From Planctomycetales bacterium (GTDB lineage: Bacteria; Planctomycetota; Phycisphaerae; SM23-33), in contig DAOVLS010000032.1 in assembly GCA_030631125.1 (NCBI GenBank), positions 1-13,254 of the forward strand: DNA of 13,254 bases. Direction: 5' to 3'. Both the position numbers and the translations under genes were made by a program. Positions 6,559 through 13,254 of this stretch are shown one piece after another. How positions within the stretch are numbered: the stretch's first letter is position 1; every line of letters starts with the position of its first letter. The notes beneath the pieces were generated by a model. That model saw nothing but the letters and a program-made list of their open reading frames with translations. It did no database searches and had not been told where the DNA came from.

Positions 6559-7365
6559 ATGGCGAAATATCAACTCGGAGTAATCGGGGCGGGCAATATG
6601 GCCGAGGCCCTTCTTCGCGGGGTAATCTCGGCCAATCTCGTCGGTCATAACGCAGTGGTGGTTTCCGACCCGCAGTTTTCACGCCGGCAGTTCTTCACGC
6701 GCGAACTGGGCGTTACGACCGAACCCGACAACAATATTCCCGCGCATTGCCCGCGAATAATCCTCGCGGTCAAGCCGCAGATAATGGCCGAGGTGCTCGA
6801 CGGTATCGCCGGGGCGGTCAATCCCGACGCGACGATAATCAGCATCGCCGCAGGTATCCGCTCGCAATTCATCTCCGACCATCTCGGCGGCAAGGGACGG
6901 ATTGTCCGCGTCATGCCCAATACGCCGATGCTTGTGGGGACCGGTGTCAGTGCCGTGGCCGCCGGGCCGGGCGCAGACGACGCCGACCTGGCATGGGCGG
7001 AAAAACTCTTCGCAGCCTGCGGCAAAACCGTCCGCGTCGCCGAAGAACTAATCGACGCGGTCATCGCCGTCAGCGGGTCCGGACCGGCGTATTTCTTCTA
7101 CCTTATCGAGGCAATGGTCGCCGCCGGCGTAGCAGAAGGACTCGACAGGGACATGGCGTCGGCCCTGGCGATCCAGACCTGCCGTGGCGCGGGCGAATTG
7201 CTGACCCGCACCGGCGACCCGCCGGAAGTCCTGCGGGCCAGAGTTACCAGCCCCGGCGGTACGACACAAGCAGCCGTTGAATCAATGGATTCCGCCGGCG
7301 TCAAAGACGCCCTCATCGCCGCATTCCGAACGGCGGCAGAACGCTCACGCGAACTGGGGAAATAA
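6559..7365 (+). CDS. proC: Pyrroline-5-carboxylate reductase
   Basis: ProC catalyses the last step of proline synthesis, reducing 1-pyrroline-5-carboxylate to L-proline with NAD(P)H in the cytoplasm. The 268-residue length is standard. The N-terminal Rossmann motif is GVIGAGNMAEALLRG (G10, G12). ILAVKPQ and RVMPNTP follow in the nucleotide-binding domain. SGSGPAYFFYLIEAM (from residue 172) and RVTSPGGTT (residues 228-236) belong to the C-terminal dimerisation and substrate-binding domain. The ATG follows the preceding small gene by 7 nt and has only a weak GAGTG upstream, so translation may depend on coupling to that gene. Transcription probably ends at the large hairpin just downstream. Placement after two small unknown proteins is unusual, and nothing in the sequence links them to proline synthesis. 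Confidence 0.96.
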   Translation: MAKYQLGVIGAGNMAEALLRGVISANLVGHNAVVVSDPQFSRRQFFTRELGVTTEPDNNIPAHCPRIILAVKPQIMAEVLDGIAGAVNPDATIISIAAGIRSQFISDHLGGKGRIVRVMPNTPMLVGTGVSAVAAGPGADDADLAWAEKLFAACGKTVRVAEELIDAVIAVSGSGPAYFFYLIEAMVAAGVAEGLDRDMASALAIQTCRGAGELLTRTGDPPEVLRARVTSPGGTTQAAVESMDSAGVKDALIAAFRTAAERSRELGK

Positions 7366-7372
7366 CAACAAC

Positions 7373-7406
7373 GCAAAACGGCAAGCCGCGCGGCTTGCCG
7401 TTTCGC
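7373..7406. terminator. Bidirectional terminator-like hairpin between convergent genes
   Basis: A 28-bp perfect palindrome (7376-7403; each half is 14 bp, AAACGGCAAGCCGC and its complement) is extended by two further pairs outside one mismatch. It lies between the stops of proC and the convergent racemase gene. Neither side has a long T tract, although the minus-strand exit is moderately T-rich. It probably ends transcription from both sides. Confidence 0.7.
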
Positions 7407-7431
7407 GCTAAAATAATTACTGAGCGTTCGT

Positions 7432-8286
7432 TTATTTCACCGGTTTCGGCCAGGCGTCGGGGGCGGGCAGGTCGTTGATCGAGCGTTTCCCAGCGGCCAG
7501 GTCAAGCATGGCCATCGCCAGCACGTCCATTGTATCGACTACGGGCACGGGCGCGTCGTCCGGGCCAAGGGCGAGCGAAATTTCCGAACAAGCCACAATG
7601 ACGACCTCGGCGGCCTGCTGCTCGACAAGCCCCCCTGCCGCTTCGCGCAGCATATCCCTCGGCGAGGGATTACCCTCATCCATCAGCCCGGCCTTGATCC
7701 CGCCGGAACGCTTGCCCTCAACATAAGGCCCGTAAATAGCCCGCATCACCAGCCTCTCCAGCAGGTTGTCCGGGTCTGATTCATCCTCGCTGTCGGGCGG
7801 ATAAACCAATTCCACACTCTTCTCGGCGAAGACCTGGCTGAACAGGCTGAAGCGGCATACACCCGTCGTCGCCAAAAGCCCGACACGTTTGATGGACGGA
7901 TGCTGCGAAAGCACATAATCGACCGTCTCGGCGACGACGTGGACCAGCGGCAGCGGGATGTCGGCGGCGATTGCCGGCAGGAAGGCGTGGGCGGTGTTGC
8001 AGGTAACGGACAGGAAATCAGCGCCGGCCTTTTCGAGCCGGCGAAATGAGCGGAGCAGGTAAGGACTCAAATCGGGCGCCCTGCCGGACAAGGCTTCCGA
8101 CCGGGCAGGAACCTGCGGGACGCACGAAACGATATATTCGGGGAAATCCGCGTCGCCGTCAGCGCCGAAGCGCTCGGCTGTCAGCTCCAGCAGACGCTTC
8201 TCAAACCCGACGTGCGCGAAAGGCCCAAGCCCGCCGGCAATACCGGGAATCAGGGGAAACTTCGGATGAGACATATCTTTACTCAT
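7432..8286 (-). CDS. Aspartate/glutamate racemase family protein
   Basis: This 284-residue protein belongs to the PLP-independent Asp/Glu racemase superfamily, which interconverts amino acid enantiomers using two cysteines as acid and base. GIAGGLGP (residues 15-22) is the N-terminal substrate loop. SVTCNTAHAF provides C96 and VACSEISLAL provides C233, so both catalytic cysteines are present; the second is in CSE rather than the commoner CTE. The protein is longer than typical RacX or YgeA (about 230 residues), partly through an acidic loop near residues 162-176 and an extension around 185-212. The ATG at 8286 is preferred to a GTG at 8301 because GGAAAGGTG lies just upstream of it. It is convergent with proC. 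The nearest family is RacX/YgeA-like, which includes broad-specificity racemases, so the substrate is not assigned. D-amino acid supply for the cell wall or signalling is possible. Confidence 0.9.
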   Translation of the reverse strand: MSKDMSHPKFPLIPGIAGGLGPFAHVGFEKRLLELTAERFGADGDADFPEYIVSCVPQVPARSEALSGRAPDLSPYLLRSFRRLEKAGADFLSVTCNTAHAFLPAIAADIPLPLVHVVAETVDYVLSQHPSIKRVGLLATTGVCRFSLFSQVFAEKSVELVYPPDSEDESDPDNLLERLVMRAIYGPYVEGKRSGGIKAGLMDEGNPSPRDMLREAAGGLVEQQAAEVVIVACSEISLALGPDDAPVPVVDTMDVLAMAMLDLAAGKRSINDLPAPDAWPKPVK

Positions 8287-8324
8287 ATTGCACCTTTCCA
8301 CGGACCCGACTACGGAAATTCCCG

Positions 8325-8356
8325 ATAATATTGCGCTAAAATGCCGCCGGTGTCAT
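8325..8356 (-). promoter_or_regulatory. Weak candidate promoter of the racemase gene
   Basis: On the minus strand TATTAT (8325-8330) is a good -10 box about 38 nt upstream of the chosen start. The only -35-like hexamer, ATGACA (8351-8356), is 20 bp away, which is longer than usual. It sits immediately after the terminator of the upstream minus-strand gene, where an independent promoter would be expected. Confidence 0.3.
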
Positions 8357-8360
8357 TATT

Positions 8361-8396
8361 AAAAAAAGAAGCCCAGGGATTCAAATCCCTGGGCTT
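8361..8396 (-). terminator. Intrinsic terminator of the PEP-CTERM gene
   Basis: Reading the minus strand, AAGCCCAGGGATT (8396-8384) pairs perfectly with AATCCCTGGGCTT (8381-8369) across a nominal 2-nt loop, in practice a slightly larger one. A C and then seven T residues (8367-8361) follow. The hairpin begins about 20 nt after the stop codon of the exported protein gene, as in a classic rho-independent terminator. Confidence 0.92.
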
Positions 8397-8416
8397 GGAT
8401 AATCGGTACAGGGCGC

Positions 8417-9130
8417 TTACTTTCGTCTGCGGCGGAGAAGAACGCCGATTCCGCCGATTCCCAGCAGCGCCAGCGTCATCGGCTCGGGAACCTGGCTGAA
8501 GGTGTTGCAGAAGTGGCTGATGTGAGCCTCGCCATTGCCGGTGCCGTTGACAAGCACGTCCTTGATGACCCAGATCTCTTTATAAGGTCTGTAGTAGTCG
8601 AGATGATCCTCATGCTTGGTCCCACCTTCATGATCGTAGACAAACTTATAGCCAATCAACTCGGAAAAATTATCGTCGGCGTAAACATTCTCGCTGATGG
8701 AAGCCATGCCGGTCCCGTCGGTACCGAAGGCGATCATCTTCAGTGTATTGTCAACGAGGAAGAACGGATCGTCGGCGGTAACCTTGAAACCGATAACCGT
8801 ATCGGCGATCTGATTGGCGAAGGCGGACCAGCCGCCGGTGAAACACAGGCCTATCTCGTCTATCGTCGGGTCCAGTTGACCGTTTCCGTCCAGATCAAGA
8901 TATACACCTACAACCTTGATCCCTGCCGGCGTCGGCGCGAACCCGCCGTTCTGGGAAGCGTCGGTGAAGAACCAGTCGGAGAAGACCTTGTCTTCCACGC
9001 GGAAGCCGTTCGGCATATCCATCACCTCTTCAAGTGTGTACTCATTGGTAATGACAACAATAGCCGAGGAAGCAAACGGTGTGAAAAGTCCGACCACCAT
9101 GAGCACAACTACGAGCCTTTTCGCGAACAT
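8417..9130 (-). CDS. Exported PEP-CTERM sorting-domain protein
   Basis: This 237-residue protein has a Sec signal peptide (basic MFAKR, hydrophobic core, cleavage probably after SSA at residues 21-23). It ends with a PEP-CTERM tail: FSQVPEP (P215-E216-P217), a transmembrane helix with LLGIGGIG, and a basic LLRRRRK end. Such tails direct export and processing by an exosortase in the envelope. The middle is not recognised. It contains an acidic, calcium-loop-like DLDGNGQLD (D79, D81, N83, D87) and two cysteines, C96 and C208, that could form a disulfide. The start at 9130 is chosen over an ATG eight codons upstream because GAGGAG lies 6 nt before it. It has its own promoter and terminator and is thus monocistronic. 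Its role, perhaps on the cell surface or in the extracellular matrix, is unknown. SecA in the same window is general machinery, not a specific partner. Confidence 0.9.
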   Translation of the reverse strand: MFAKRLVVVLMVVGLFTPFASSAIVVITNEYTLEEVMDMPNGFRVEDKVFSDWFFTDASQNGGFAPTPAGIKVVGVYLDLDGNGQLDPTIDEIGLCFTGGWSAFANQIADTVIGFKVTADDPFFLVDNTLKMIAFGTDGTGMASISENVYADDNFSELIGYKFVYDHEGGTKHEDHLDYYRPYKEIWVIKDVLVNGTGNGEAHISHFCNTFSQVPEPMTLALLGIGGIGVLLRRRRK

Positions 9131-9242
9131 AAGCTTCTCCTCACTTTCTCTCAATCGTTTAGATCAAATAAGCAATCGTCATGAAGGAGAAAACACACAT
9201 CTCCACCCGCACAGCATACACCAAACCTTCTAAATGAACGGC

Positions 9243-9271
9243 ACAATATCACAGGTTCGGGACTTTGTCAA
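9243..9271 (-). promoter_or_regulatory. Promoter of the PEP-CTERM gene
   Basis: On the minus strand a perfect TTGACA (9266-9271) is followed after exactly 17 bp by TATTGT (9243-9248). The predicted start near 9236 gives a leader of about 105 nt before the ATG at 9130. The match is close to consensus. The leader contains a short GGAGA/TCTCC inverted repeat but no riboswitch I recognise. Confidence 0.8.
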
Positions 9272-9614
9272 GACTTTTTTAACTCAACGTTAGGGTTTTT
9301 TTCGCCCAATCTCGCCGCGTAACGCTAAGTCAAGCTTGTTCAAGCAATTACAATCTCCACCCATTCCAGATTTTTTTCATAAACAGTAAAAAACGCTTCC
9401 AGCACAAGCATCGCTCTCTCGCCTGTCCGTGAAAGAGCCCCAGGTTACTCGACATTGCTACTGGCTTGTAACCAGCGGAGTTCCGGACACGGGCGGAACG
9501 CACCGCTTTTTCCGGCCTTGTTTATCCACATACCACTGCTTTGGCAAGTGTTATCAAAAAAACCAAAGTTTGAGCTTTTTAAGAAAAATCCGCTTAAAAA
9601 TATTCCTAGTATGC
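9272..9614. other. Intergenic region without recognisable genes
   Basis: This 343-bp stretch lies between the PEP-CTERM promoter and the 3' end of the UxaC-like gene. Only short open frames are present on either strand, without good ribosome binding sites, for example a minus-strand frame of 23 codons near 9340-9410. It contains a GC-rich hairpin followed by a T run at 9475-9511 and an A/T-rich 8-bp inverted repeat at 9576-9600. The latter may contribute to ending the UxaC-like transcript, since seven T residues follow on the minus strand (9562-9556). Base composition is visibly lower in GC than the flanking genes. Confidence 0.5.
9475..9511 (+). terminator. Orphan terminator-like hairpin on the plus strand
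   Basis: GCGG (9475-9478) and GTTCCG (9480-9485) pair with CGGAAC (9494-9499) and CCGC (9503-9506) around an 8-nt loop, with a small asymmetric bulge. TTTTT (9507-9511) follows on the plus strand. No plus-strand gene precedes it, so it either ends an unseen transcript such as a small RNA, or is coincidental. Confidence 0.4.
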
Positions 9615-10868
9615 CTATTTTTTCAGGAAATCATCGAACGATCCGCCGAATATGGCGCGGACGTCGCGGTTGATTTCCTCTTCCGTAGGCCTCCAGCCGG
9701 CATCGAACAGGTCGCTGTACTTCTCGACGAGGACATCGGCGACGATCTGCCGCGTGTGATCCCACTTGTAAATCAACTGGTCCAGGACTCGCGCGTCGGA
9801 GTGCTGGCAGGTAAAGGCTGTGCCAAGCAGTTCCAGCCTCTGTCGCGTCATCTCGTCGATGATGCTGGGGTTATTGCAGTACCACCAGCAGCCGAAGATG
9901 TGCAGGCTACCGTATTTCCGCCCCAGGACGGTCAGTTCGTGCTGGTTGTCGCGCGAGAGCATCGTAACGAGGAATTTCGCATCGGTGTGTCTCTGGAGCA
10001 TTCTCGTCAGGGACATTACGTCGGCAACGCCGACGCCTGCGCCGCCGGCGCGAAGGTTACGGTTCACCGCCCGGCGCGCGCCTATCATCAATGCGAAAGG
10101 CGCGCCGACTTCGACCGCAGCCGGCATGACTGCCCGATCAATCACACGGGTGAACGGGCTATCGTCGCCATAGGCGAATTCCTCAGGACCGATCGAGGCT
10201 GCGAAGTACACCGAATTGATCCGCTCCGACCAATCGACCAGGTAGCGGCGGACCTCGTCGTAGGTTTTATCGTCCGGCTCGATCTTCACGTCGTAACCGG
10301 CCTCGGCCATGACTTCGACCGCCCTTTCCCATCCGTCGCCAAACAGCGTATCGATACGCAGCGACGTCTTGAGGCATTCCGGCACGGGCAGGCCTTGCCG
10401 CCAGAAATCGGCCTCGGTGGGGCTGAAGGCGCTATTGGTCATCACGGCGTAATCAATATTGGACATCTCGAAGACCTTCGGCAGATATTCGTCGATATTC
10501 TGCTCGGCGAACCATTTTCTAATGCCGGCCAGATCGCGTCCTGCGACATCCAGCCCCAGGCGGTTGAAAGTCGTGATAGCGCCGCGGGCGGCTTCGGACA
10601 GCGCGCCGCCTTTGAGGAAAATGTGCTCCCACACAAGGTCGGCCTGGGCGGGCTTGGGAAGCGAAAAGAACTTCTCGTAAGTCAGGTCGCGCGGCGCGAC
10701 GGTGAACAGTTCCGTTACCAGGTAATGATAGGTCAGCACCTCGTCGGCGCCCCAGAGCAGCGCCCCTTCATAACTCGGCGAGTGCAGGTGCGTGTGGACA
10801 TCGGTAACAACCGTCGTCTCGACGGCCTTTCGAACCACTGCCGCCAACTCGTTTACATTTTTGTACAT
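9615..10868 (-). CDS. UxaC-like glucuronate isomerase family protein
   Basis: This 417-residue protein belongs to the uronate isomerase family, a metal-dependent amidohydrolase-superfamily branch that interconverts hexuronates and ketohexuronates. The N-terminal metal motif is VTDVHTHLHSP (H25, H27), followed by WGADEVLTYHYLVTEL, which corresponds to the family's substrate-binding helix. VTMLSRDNQHEL, then FGCWWYCN, then HSDARVLDQLIYKWDHTR correspond to the conserved C-terminal strands, including the Asp-x-Arg signature. It is shorter than E. coli UxaC (about 470 residues), so it is a divergent subgroup and the exact substrate is uncertain. The frame stays open for another 179 codons upstream, but that part overlaps the antisense alpha-mannosidase gene. 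The ATG at 10868, with AAGGAAAGG upstream, gives the expected N-terminus. It is divergent from the alpha-mannosidase gene, suggesting a shared role in sugar use. Confidence 0.88.
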   Translation of the reverse strand: MYKNVNELAAVVRKAVETTVVTDVHTHLHSPSYEGALLWGADEVLTYHYLVTELFTVAPRDLTYEKFFSLPKPAQADLVWEHIFLKGGALSEAARGAITTFNRLGLDVAGRDLAGIRKWFAEQNIDEYLPKVFEMSNIDYAVMTNSAFSPTEADFWRQGLPVPECLKTSLRIDTLFGDGWERAVEVMAEAGYDVKIEPDDKTYDEVRRYLVDWSERINSVYFAASIGPEEFAYGDDSPFTRVIDRAVMPAAVEVGAPFALMIGARRAVNRNLRAGGAGVGVADVMSLTRMLQRHTDAKFLVTMLSRDNQHELTVLGRKYGSLHIFGCWWYCNNPSIIDEMTRQRLELLGTAFTCQHSDARVLDQLIYKWDHTRQIVADVLVEKYSDLFDAGWRPTEEEINRDVRAIFGGSFDDFLKK

Positions 10869-10935
10869 GCTTTGGACCTTTCCTTTACTCTTACTCGGAT
10901 TCCTGTAAACCGCAAAGCGGAAAAGATACCAGAAA

Positions 10936-11032
10936 GAAAAAGGGGACGGGAGTCTTTTTTCCACTAACGGAAGAGAGTATAAGAGTAATTTCGTGAATGA
11001 TGTGGAAAAAAGAGTCCCATACCCTTTTTTTC
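10936..11032. repeat. Imperfect inverted-repeat element (REP/MITE-like)
   Basis: GGGAGTCTTTTTTCCAC (10948-10964) and GTGGAAAAAAGAGTCCC (11002-11018) are inverted arms of 17 bp with one mismatch, around 37 bp. Outside them, AAAAAGGGG (10937-10945) faces CCCTTTTTTT (11022-11031) across a small unpaired bulge, extending the fold to about 97 nt. The A-run, GGGGAC, GGG layout recalls REP-type elements associated with IS200-like RAYT transposases, from general memory only. It occupies most of the 178-bp divergent gap between two genes. No transposase gene is in the window. Confidence 0.6.
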
Positions 11033-11046
11033 GGAAAGGTTTTTTT

Positions 11047-13254
11047 ATGACGACGATGCCGATTATCTGGAATGTTCGTGTGGAAGCCTGGCTGAAAGCG
11101 ATCCGCAAACGGATTCTTTCGCCGGTTGCGGAGTTACCGGCCGAATTCGCCTCCACGACCGAGCACCTTACCCCGGCCCAGGCCGCCCGCCTGCGATATC
11201 GCCCGATCCGCCGGGGCGGGAAGTGGGGGCGGAAATGGCAGTACGCCTGGTTCCACTGCAAGGTAAATGTTCCACGTGCGCCCGAAGGCAGGTCCTTCGT
11301 CCTCACCGGCGACATCGACACCGAGTCGGTCGTCTTTGTCAATGGCCAACCCGTCGGCGGGCTGAATCGGCTCCACAGTGAATTGGACCTGTCCCGTTTG
11401 GTCAAAGGCGGCGGTACGCTGAAAGTCCTTATCGAGACCTATGCCGGGCACGGTCCTACCCCAGCCCACCTGCCGTATCTGCTCCCCGGCAAGGAACCGT
11501 TTCAGCCGGTTACGCGGACATTCAAGGGTCTGTGGCTGGCTGAATGGAACGAGCAGGCCTACCAGTTATGGCTCGACGCAACGACCGTGTGGGGGCTGGC
11601 CAAGTCCCTGCCGGGAGACTCGCTCCGCCGCCATCGCCTGGAAAAGGCCCTCAAGGAGGTTACCGCCCTGGTCGATCCGGAAGCCGAGGCGGAAATCTTC
11701 GACGGTTCATTCGCCGCAGCCAAGGCGGTCCTGGCGGACCTGCTTTCCGCCCGTAACGGACCGACGATGCCGGAGATGTTCTGCTTCGGGCACGCCCACC
11801 TCGACGTCGCCTGGCTCTGGCCTCTGGCGCAGACTTATCGCAAGGCCGGCGCTACCTTTTCCACTGCCCTGTCGCTGATGAAGCAATACCCCGAATATCG
11901 CTTCCTCCAGAGCCAGGCGCAGTTGTACGAGTATGTAAGGCGGGACTATCCGGATATTTTCAACGGTATCCGGTGGGCGGTGCGGCGCGGGCAGTGGATC
12001 CCCGACGGGGCCATGTGGGTCGAACCGGACACCAATATATCAGGCGGCGAGGCCCTCATCCGCCAGTTCCTCTACGGAAAACGTTACTTCAAGGAGCACT
12101 TCGGCATCGACAGCGAGGTCTGCTGGCTGCCGGACGTCTTCGGCTACAGCGGCAGCCTGCCGCAGATACTCCTCGGCTGCGGGGTCAAATACTTCACCAC
12201 TGCCAAGATATTCTGGAACCTCCACGGCAGGACGACCTTCCCGTACGAAACGTTCACCTGGGAAGGTATCGACGGTAGCGGCGTCCTGGCCCATTTCCAC
12301 CGCGATTACAACGCCGAGACGCATCCCGAAGCCGTTGCCAGGCGCTGGGCCGACTGCGTGCACAAGGACGGGACCGACAAATTTCTCTATCCCTTCGGCT
12401 GGGGCGACGGCGGCGGCGGACCGACGCGGGACCACCTGGAATACCTCCGGCGCGAAGGCGACCTTGAAGGCCTGCCACGCACCCGCATAGCATCTCCGCG
12501 CGAGTTCTTCGCCGCCCTGGAAAAGGCCGGCCCGCCGCAGGACCGCTATGTCGGCGAACTTTATTATGAATTCCATCGCGGCACTTACACGTCGCAGGCG
12601 CGGACCAAGCGAGGCAATCGCAAAGGGGAATTCGCCCTCCGCGAGGCGGAAATCTGGTCGGCAGCGGCGGCGATCCTTCGCGGCCGGAGAGTCCCGCGCG
12701 AGCGGCTGGAGAAGGCATGGAAGGCCCTGCTGCTGAACCAGTTCCACGATGTTCTGCCCGGCTCGTCCATCCGGCGGGTCTATGAAGAGGCCGAGGCCCT
12801 GTACGGGGAAATCCTGTCCGAATGCGGAAACATCGCCTCCGCCGCCAAAAGGGCCATCGCCCCGGGCCGCCTGCCCCGTCGGGGGGACGGATGGACGGTG
12901 TGGAACTCGCTTTCCTGGCGGCGTGATGCTCTGGCAGCGGTACCCGCCAGGGGCAGGATGCTCCAGGCCGTCGATGACAGCGGCAGCGTTCTGCCGAGCC
13001 AGGTCATCGGCCGCGGGAAAAGTCACCGGCTCCTGGTGGCCGTCCCGAATGTCCCGCCGGTCGGCTGCAAGACGATAAAACTCCTGCCGGGCAGGCCCGC
13101 CCCCTGCCCGTCGCCCGTAACGGCGCGGGCGTCGCGAGGCGGAATCATTATGGAAAACGAACATCTCCGCCTGCGGATAGACAAACGCGGCGAGATAAGT
13201 CAATTGCTGGACAAGTCCGCCGACAGGCAGTTAATCCGCCCCGCCCAAGCCGTC
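11047..13254 (+). CDS. Alpha-mannosidase, glycoside hydrolase family 38 (3' end beyond window)
   Basis: This is a GH38 retaining alpha-mannosidase that removes terminal mannose from oligosaccharides. 736 residues are visible, and the family is usually about 1000, so the C-terminal beta domains are missing beyond the right edge. Residues about 60-145 form the N-terminal beta-sandwich (WQYAWFHCKVNVP, FVNGQPVGGLNRLHSELD). The catalytic domain starts at GHAHLDVAWLWP, with zinc ligands H251 and D253. LPDVFGYSGSLPQI gives the nucleophile D363, GWGDGGGGPT follows, and LLNQFHDVLPGSSI gives the zinc ligand H567. There is no signal peptide, so it is cytoplasmic, like the Ams1-type enzymes. AAAGG (11035-11039) lies 7 nt before the ATG and is separated from it by a T run. 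It is divergent from the UxaC-like gene. Its substrate presumably comes from imported mannose-containing glycans. Confidence 0.94.
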   Translation, partial: MTTMPIIWNVRVEAWLKAIRKRILSPVAELPAEFASTTEHLTPAQAARLRYRPIRRGGKWGRKWQYAWFHCKVNVPRAPEGRSFVLTGDIDTESVVFVNGQPVGGLNRLHSELDLSRLVKGGGTLKVLIETYAGHGPTPAHLPYLLPGKEPFQPVTRTFKGLWLAEWNEQAYQLWLDATTVWGLAKSLPGDSLRRHRLEKALKEVTALVDPEAEAEIFDGSFAAAKAVLADLLSARNGPTMPEMFCFGHAHLDVAWLWPLAQTYRKAGATFSTALSLMKQYPEYRFLQSQAQLYEYVRRDYPDIFNGIRWAVRRGQWIPDGAMWVEPDTNISGGEALIRQFLYGKRYFKEHFGIDSEVCWLPDVFGYSGSLPQILLGCGVKYFTTAKIFWNLHGRTTFPYETFTWEGIDGSGVLAHFHRDYNAETHPEAVARRWADCVHKDGTDKFLYPFGWGDGGGGPTRDHLEYLRREGDLEGLPRTRIASPREFFAALEKAGPPQDRYVGELYYEFHRGTYTSQARTKRGNRKGEFALREAEIWSAAAAILRGRRVPRERLEKAWKALLLNQFHDVLPGSSIRRVYEEAEALYGEILSECGNIASAAKRAIAPGRLPRRGDGWTVWNSLSWRRDALAAVPARGRMLQAVDDSGSVLPSQVIGRGKSHRLLVAVPNVPPVGCKTIKLLPGRPAPCPSPVTARASRGGIIMENEHLRLRIDKRGEISQLLDKSADRQLIRPAQAV

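Noticed and set aside
5446..6682. Two minus-strand open frames (5446-6051 and 5816-6682)
   Set aside because: They are antisense to the permease, thioredoxin-like, small helical protein and proC genes, all of which have good start sites and family motifs or coupling.
8513..9184. A 223-codon plus-strand open frame
   Set aside because: It is antisense to the PEP-CTERM gene, which has a signal peptide, sorting tail, ribosome binding site, promoter and terminator.
9320..9530. Possible remnant coding sequence on the minus strand
   Set aside because: Short frames such as one beginning MWINKAGKS and another beginning MLVLEAFF are interrupted by stops and lack ribosome binding sites. No family could be recognised, so a pseudogene call is not supported.
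9429..10967. A 512-codon plus-strand open frame
   Set aside because: It runs antisense to the UxaC-like gene, whose conserved motifs are clear. The predicted protein is composition-driven and has no recognisable features.
10869..11405. A 179-codon upstream extension of the UxaC-like frame
   Set aside because: It overlaps the 5' end of the alpha-mannosidase gene on the other strand and crosses the inverted-repeat element. The family N-terminus and a ribosome binding site fit the ATG at 10868.
12040..13203. A 387-codon minus-strand open frame
   Set aside because: It is antisense to the GH38 catalytic region, which has all its catalytic and zinc-binding residues. No independent coding evidence was seen.

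Overview
The window looks like chromosomal DNA from a Planctomycetota bacterium, most likely of the class Phycisphaerae or a close uncultured relative. This is inferred from three things: a PEP-CTERM exported protein with the FSQVPEP ending, a SecA carrying large lineage-type insertions, and carbohydrate genes (GH38 alpha-mannosidase, UxaC-like isomerase). GC content is moderately high and fairly even across the genes. No rRNA, tRNA, CRISPR array, phage gene or complete transposon was seen.

Layout. Positions 1-3194 (minus) hold most of secA, running off the left edge. It is divergent from a D-aminopeptidase gene of the DppA/M55 family (3320-4117, plus). Next is a compact plus-strand arsenic-type operon. 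It has a near-consensus promoter overlapped by a perfect 9-bp inverted repeat, then an ArsR repressor, an ArsP/DUF318-family permease and a 77-residue CPKC thioredoxin-like protein (4144-6040). A second plus-strand cluster (6125-7365) has two small overlapping helical proteins of unknown function followed by proC. A large palindromic hairpin separates proC from a convergent aspartate/glutamate racemase-family gene (7432-8286, minus).

Further right, a PEP-CTERM exported protein (8417-9130, minus) has a textbook promoter and a textbook intrinsic terminator. A stretch without recognisable genes (about 9272-9614) contains an orphan hairpin followed by a T run. A UxaC-like isomerase (9615-10868, minus) and a GH38 alpha-mannosidase (11047 to the right edge, plus) are divergently arranged. 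A roughly 97-bp imperfect inverted repeat, resembling REP or MITE elements, fills most of the gap between them.

How the genes fit together. The arsR-permease-thioredoxin unit is a self-regulated resistance or efflux module. The DppA peptidase and the racemase both act on D-amino acid chemistry but are not in one operon. The UxaC-like enzyme and alpha-mannosidase suggest polysaccharide or glycan catabolism, typical of planctomycetes. The most worthwhile second looks are the Cys-rich insertion in SecA, the pair of small proteins before proC, the operator-promoter architecture of the ArsR operon, the inverted-repeat element at 10936-11032 and the orphan hairpin region near 9475.
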